DNA from: Candidatus Bipolaricaulota bacterium
GTDB taxonomy: Bacteria; Bipolaricaulota; Bipolaricaulia; Bipolaricaulales; Bipolaricaulaceae
Assembly: GCA_027027485.1 (NCBI GenBank)
Contig: JALVLL010000192.1
Span: 1 to 9,244 of the forward strand
DNA: 9,244 nt
Direction: 5' to 3'
A model generated the notes under the pieces. That model did no database searches. It saw only the letters and a list, made by a program, of their open reading frames with translations, and was not told the origin of the DNA. Both the position numbers and the translations under genes were made by a program. Positions within the stretch are counted from its first letter, which is position 1; every line of letters starts with the position of its first letter. Below are positions 6,150 through 9,244 of this stretch, piece by piece.

Positions 6150-8111
6150 GACCGCCCGGTACCGTCCCAATGCCATCAACGGGAAGTAGTGGCGGTAGAG
6201 GTGGTAGCGGATCATGAAGTCGGTGGGGAACCCGGTCCCGGTGAAGTAAGGCTCGTTCCAGGTGCCCTCGTCGTTCTGGGTGCGGATCAAGTACTCGATC
6301 CCCCTGCGGACGGCCTCGCTCCTCCCTTCCCCGGCGGCGATCAGGGCCATGAGGGCCCAGCCCGTCTGGGAAGCGGTGGAAGGCCCCCGGCCGCGGAGCT
6401 CCTCCTTATGGTAGGACATGATGTCCTCGCCCCAGCCGCCGTCCGCGTTCTGGCGCTCGAGGAGCCACTCCACTGCTTTCCTCACCCGGGGATCGTCCAT
6501 GGGGAAATCCACCGCCCGAAGGGCCGGGAGTACTGCACCGGTGCCGTAGATGTGGTTCACCCCCCAGCGGCCGAACCAGGAGCCGTCCTTTTCCTGCTCG
6601 CGGAAGAGGTACGCGAGGGCACGGTCCAGGGGCCTGAAGCCCCGGCGGTACCCGAGCCTCCCCAGGCACTCCACGATGTGGGCGGTGACGTCCACGGAGG
6701 GGGGATCGATGATCTCCCCGAAATCGGCGAAGGGGATCTCTCTCAGGAAGGCCTTGGTGTTGTTCCGATCGAACGCCCCCCAGCCCCCGTTCCGGGACTG
6801 CATCCCCAGAAGCCACTCGAGGCCCCGTGAGATGGCGAACTCCACCGCCCGCTCGGGGAGGTCGATCCCCATGAGGGCCATCATCACCACCGCGGTATCG
6901 TCGGTGTCGGGATAGCAGTCGTTGTCGAACTCGAACGCCCAGCCCCCGGGGCGGGCACCGCACCTAACCTGCCAGTCGCCGCCCACGAAGATCTGCTGGG
7001 AAATCAGCCACTCACCGGCTCTGAGCAGCGCCGGATGGTCCCCGGGAAGCCCGGCGTCCCGAAGGGCGATGGCCGCGAGGCCCGTATCCCATACCGGGGA
7101 GATGCACGATTGCAGCCTGAACCCCCGCTCGTCCTCCACCGCGTAGCGCTCGAACCCGGCGATCCCCCGCTTCATCACCGGGGATTCCAGGGAATAGCCC
7201 AGGGCGTAGAGGGCAATGAGGGAGTAGACCCACGGGGGTTGGATCCCGCCCCAGCAGCCGTCGGCCTCTTGGCGGGCCACGATCCACTCCTCGGCGGCCT
7301 TAAGGGCCCGTCTCCGGAGCGGCCTTACGTGCACGCGTTCGTAGGCCCGCAGGAACTTATCGGCGGCGTAGAAGGTGCGGCCCCAGGCGCTCCTTTTTCT
7401 GGGGAGGGAAAGGTCTGCGTTTTCCCTTCCCCGCACGAACAACTCGTCGATCATCGCGTGCGTGGGGATGGGGAAGACGGGCTTCAGGACCCTCAGGATC
7501 GCCAAAGGGAGGATCGTCCCCCGGGCCCAGGAGGCGAAGGAGTAGAGGTTCACCGGGAACCAGGTGGGCAAAAGCACCAGTTCGGGGGGAAGCATCGGGG
7601 TCGCCTCCCAGGGCCACTCCCCCATCAACGCCAGCCAGATCTTGGTGAAGACGCGCGTCTTCTCCACGCCCCCCTGGGCCAGGATCCACTCCCGGGCCTT
7701 TCGCATCTCCGGGGAGTCGGGATCCACCCCGGCCATCTTCAGGGCCACGTAGGCCTCCACCGTGGTGGAGAGCTCCCCGGGCCCCTCGTGCCAGTTGGAC
7801 CAGAACCCCTCGGGCCTCTGCTCCGAGAGGATGTAGCGGGCGATCTTCTCCCAGAGGTCCTGGGTTCCGACCCCGAGGATGTGCGTCAGGAAGAGATGCT
7901 CGGCGGTGATGGTGACGTTGGATTCGAGCTCACCCCACCACCATCCCTCCGGAGACTGATGTTCCAAAAGCCAGTCCACCGCCCGCGCGATCGTCTCGTC
8001 GAGGTCGTCGATCCGGGAGCGGCCGTGGGTACGGGGGGCCGGCCTGTCGGTGACGAGGTATCTCCGGGGGTCATGTTCCCGGGTGCTTTCCCGTTCCGCG
8101 AGCTTCTCCAT
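6132..8111 (-). CDS. shc: Squalene-hopene cyclase
   Basis: This enzyme folds squalene into the pentacyclic hopene/hopanol skeleton at the membrane. The protein is 659 residues, normal for the family. The catalytic acid motif is YPDTDDTAV with DTDD at 402-405. QW repeats are visible at QEADGCWGG (281), QSRNGGWGAFD (438), QEKDGSWFGRWG (506), QNADGGWGED (554) and QNDEGTWNE (612). The DPPSVDVTAHIVECLG segment (469-484) contains the His that assists the catalytic Asp. The N-terminus contains HQSPEGWWWGELESN, and the C-terminus ends YHLYRHYFPLMALGRYR. The frame stays open upstream to 8525, but that part lies over hpnG; the start chosen is ATG 8111, preceded by GGGAGGTGGGAG and overlapping the hpnG stop by one base (TGATG). 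The gene is also called hpnF. The DTDD form and flanking HpnG/HpnH favour hopanoid rather than sterol or tetrahymanol chemistry. Confidence 0.97.
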   Translation of the reverse strand: MEKLAERESTREHDPRRYLVTDRPAPRTHGRSRIDDLDETIARAVDWLLEHQSPEGWWWGELESNVTITAEHLFLTHILGVGTQDLWEKIARYILSEQRPEGFWSNWHEGPGELSTTVEAYVALKMAGVDPDSPEMRKAREWILAQGGVEKTRVFTKIWLALMGEWPWEATPMLPPELVLLPTWFPVNLYSFASWARGTILPLAILRVLKPVFPIPTHAMIDELFVRGRENADLSLPRKRSAWGRTFYAADKFLRAYERVHVRPLRRRALKAAEEWIVARQEADGCWGGIQPPWVYSLIALYALGYSLESPVMKRGIAGFERYAVEDERGFRLQSCISPVWDTGLAAIALRDAGLPGDHPALLRAGEWLISQQIFVGGDWQVRCGARPGGWAFEFDNDCYPDTDDTAVVMMALMGIDLPERAVEFAISRGLEWLLGMQSRNGGWGAFDRNNTKAFLREIPFADFGEIIDPPSVDVTAHIVECLGRLGYRRGFRPLDRALAYLFREQEKDGSWFGRWGVNHIYGTGAVLPALRAVDFPMDDPRVRKAVEWLLERQNADGGWGEDIMSYHKEELRGRGPSTASQTGWALMALIAAGEGRSEAVRRGIEYLIRTQNDEGTWNEPYFTGTGFPTDFMIRYHLYRHYFPLMALGRYRAVVMGDE

Positions 8112-8674
8112 CAGCTCCCACCTCCCGCCAGAATCGGCGCGAGAACCTTCACGGCAGCGCCCAGCCTCCTGGCGCAGGCCAGGGCCCGCGCCGTCCAGCG
8201 GACCCTGGGAGCCCGAGAAATATCCTCCCACAGGGCATCCAGGACGCAGCGGACGACCAGGTAGGGGATCCCGAGCTCCCGGAGCTTTCGGGCGAGGTGG
8301 AAGGACTCCATATCCACCCCGAGGGCATCCAGGGAAACCCGGGCCTTCGTTTCCGGATCCGCGATGCCGTCGGCGGTGGTCAAGGCCCCGAGCTCCGCGT
8401 CGGGAAGCTTTTCCTTGGCCTTTGCAACGAGCTCCGGGGTTACTCCGAGTTCTTCCCCACCATGCCGGACCGAGGTGGCGAGGATAAGGGTGCCCGGGAC
8501 GAGGCGCGCGTGGGTCCCGCCGCAAAAGCCCAGGACCACCGCCCCCTGCGGCCGTAACCGCTCCAGGACCCGCGCGAGCCTCTCCGAGGCCTCATGCCCA
8601 ATGCCCGTCCGAACCTTGTAGCATCCGCGTACGAAGAGGAGCTCCGTCTGCAGCGCTGCCACCGCCGCGATCAT
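8111..8674 (-). CDS. hpnG: Hopanoid-associated nucleoside phosphorylase (adenosylhopane to ribosylhopane)
   Basis: A 187-residue member of the MTA/SAH nucleosidase-purine phosphorylase fold. In hopanoid producers HpnG cleaves adenine from adenosylhopane, giving ribosylhopane (or its phosphate), the precursor of bacteriohopanetetrol. Features seen are a short N-terminal strand MIAAVAALQTE (Glu11 candidate), the GF-GGTHARLVPGTLILAT nucleoside-binding block (49-67), LTTADGIAD (98-106), DMESFHLARKL with Met122/Glu123 that would hold the ribose, and RCVLDA with Asp146 as the base-protonating acid. It is somewhat shorter than many HpnG proteins. The start is ATG 8674, four bases after GGAGGT, overlapping the hpnH stop as ATGA; a longer open frame to 8920 only shadows hpnH. 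The call rests on fold motifs plus position between hpnH and shc; alone, the sequence would be a generic nucleosidase. Confidence 0.87.
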   Translation of the reverse strand: MIAAVAALQTELLFVRGCYKVRTGIGHEASERLARVLERLRPQGAVVLGFCGGTHARLVPGTLILATSVRHGGEELGVTPELVAKAKEKLPDAELGALTTADGIADPETKARVSLDALGVDMESFHLARKLRELGIPYLVVRCVLDALWEDISRAPRVRWTARALACARRLGAAVKVLAPILAGGGS

Positions 8675-9244
8675 CCCGACCTCCTGCGGAAAAGGGGCAA
8701 CATCAGCCACGGCTTGTTCAAAAGCTCTAGCACCGTCTGGGGCTCGAACCCCGAGTGCAGCATGCACCCGGCGCACCGGGGATCCTTCCCCGGTCCGTAC
8801 CGCTCCCAAAGGCTTGGGTCCAGGATCTCGCCGAGGTCGTCCACGTGCTCGTCGGCGATGAGGTAGCAGGGCTTGCGCCAGCCCTTGACGGTATAGGTGG
8901 GGATCGCCCACGCCGCGCACGTCGGGTAATCCCGGTAGCCCCGCAGGAAATCGAGGAAAAGGGGGTTATCGTAGAACGGGAACTTCTCGTTTCCGTCCAG
9001 AAGCTCCCGGAAGACGCGGATCGATTCCCGCTTCTGGAGGAAGAGCTCCTTCTCCGGGACGGCCTCGTAGGCGTATCCGGGGGAGAGCATCAGCCCCTCC
9101 ACCCCGAGCCGGGTGAGCTCCCGGAAAAGATCCTTCAGGTCGGGGACGTCGGAGCCGTGGAACACCGTGGTATTGGTGCACACCCTGAACCCCCGACGCA
9201 GGGCCTCGCGGATGGCCGCGATGGCCTCACGGTAGGTCCCGGGC
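8671..9244 (-). CDS. hpnH: Adenosylhopene synthase HpnH (radical SAM), C-terminal part
   Basis: About 190 C-terminal residues are present; the gene begins beyond the right edge, so the radical-SAM CxxxCxxC loop is not in view. HpnH joins a 5'-deoxyadenosyl radical to hopene to make adenosylhopene, the first step of side-chain extension. Family segments seen in order are GTYREAIAAIREALRRGFRV, NTTVFHGSDVPD, the GVEGLMLSPGYAYE region, PLFLDFLRGYRDYPTC, then PTYTVKGWRKPCYLIADEHV, WERYGPGKDPRCAGCM and HSGFEPQTVLELL. The later stretch matches the DUF3463 C-terminal domain with its conserved cysteines. The stop overlaps hpnG by 4 nt, so the two enzymes that act in sequence are translationally coupled. 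The frame stays open to the window edge; the GTG at 9183 is internal. Confidence 0.93.
   Translation of the reverse strand, partial: PGTYREAIAAIREALRRGFRVCTNTTVFHGSDVPDLKDLFRELTRLGVEGLMLSPGYAYEAVPEKELFLQKRESIRVFRELLDGNEKFPFYDNPLFLDFLRGYRDYPTCAAWAIPTYTVKGWRKPCYLIADEHVDDLGEILDPSLWERYGPGKDPRCAGCMLHSGFEPQTVLELLNKPWLMLPLFRRRSG

Noticed and set aside
5491..6189. 232-codon plus-strand open frame opposite ispH
   Set aside because: This is an antisense shadow of a clear IspH gene; low-complexity composition, no motif.
7035..8264. 409-codon plus-strand open frame opposite shc
   Set aside because: It is antisense to a confident gene, rich in Pro/Gly/His/Arg as expected for the complement of GC-rich coding DNA, and shows no family motif.
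6132..8525. 797-residue open frame including the cyclase
   Set aside because: The first 138 codons overlap hpnG and read as Arg/Pro/Gly-rich shadow; homology to squalene-hopene cyclase starts at the ATG at 8111, which has a ribosome binding site.
8111..8920. 269-codon frame as a longer HpnG
   Set aside because: The first 82 codons lie over hpnH in another frame and look like shadow; the ATG at 8674 has GGAGGT and an ATGA overlap.

Overview
The window is a mostly high-GC (about two-thirds GC by eye) bacterial chromosome segment. It suggests a hopanoid-making bacterium that uses the MEP isoprenoid route: squalene-hopene cyclase, HpnH, HpnG and IspH are all encoded. No rRNA, tRNA or marker in the window places it taxonomically. 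GC-rich codon use and tightly overlapping genes fit an uncultured environmental lineage, but this is only an impression.

Left part (1-1300, + strand): the 3' two-thirds or so of a hydantoinase B/oxoprolinase gene (hyuB) enters from the left edge and stops at 979. An ATG overlaps its stop codon (ATGA), but the gene that should follow is interrupted after roughly 15 codons. What follows instead is a second, diverged copy of the last ~270 bp of a hyuB gene (1026-1296), in another frame and without its own start: a remnant of a paralogue.

Island (about 1297-2900, - strand): base composition drops abruptly to about 40-50% GC. Two genes lie here in probable operon order: a lipoprotein with a transglutaminase-like Cys-His-Asp catalytic domain, then a three-helix membrane protein of unknown family. 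This is the least explained part of the window.

Decay zone (about 2900-4250): a mostly non-coding stretch, a degenerate 3' end of an IS110-like transposase (- strand), then a type II toxin-antitoxin pair on the + strand. The ribbon-helix-helix antitoxin is intact, and the PIN-domain (VapC-type) toxin is broken by a frameshift and an in-frame TAG.

Right part (4368-9244, - strand): a compact operon read from the right edge leftward, hpnH (partial) - hpnG - shc - ispH - yjbQ - DUF116. Successive genes overlap by 4, 1, 1, 4 and 25 nt. IspH makes the C5 units for squalene, the cyclase folds squalene to hopene, HpnH adds the 5'-deoxyadenosyl group, and HpnG removes adenine to start the extended C35 side chain. 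YjbQ and the Cys-rich DUF116 protein are translationally linked to this pathway, but their role in it is unknown.
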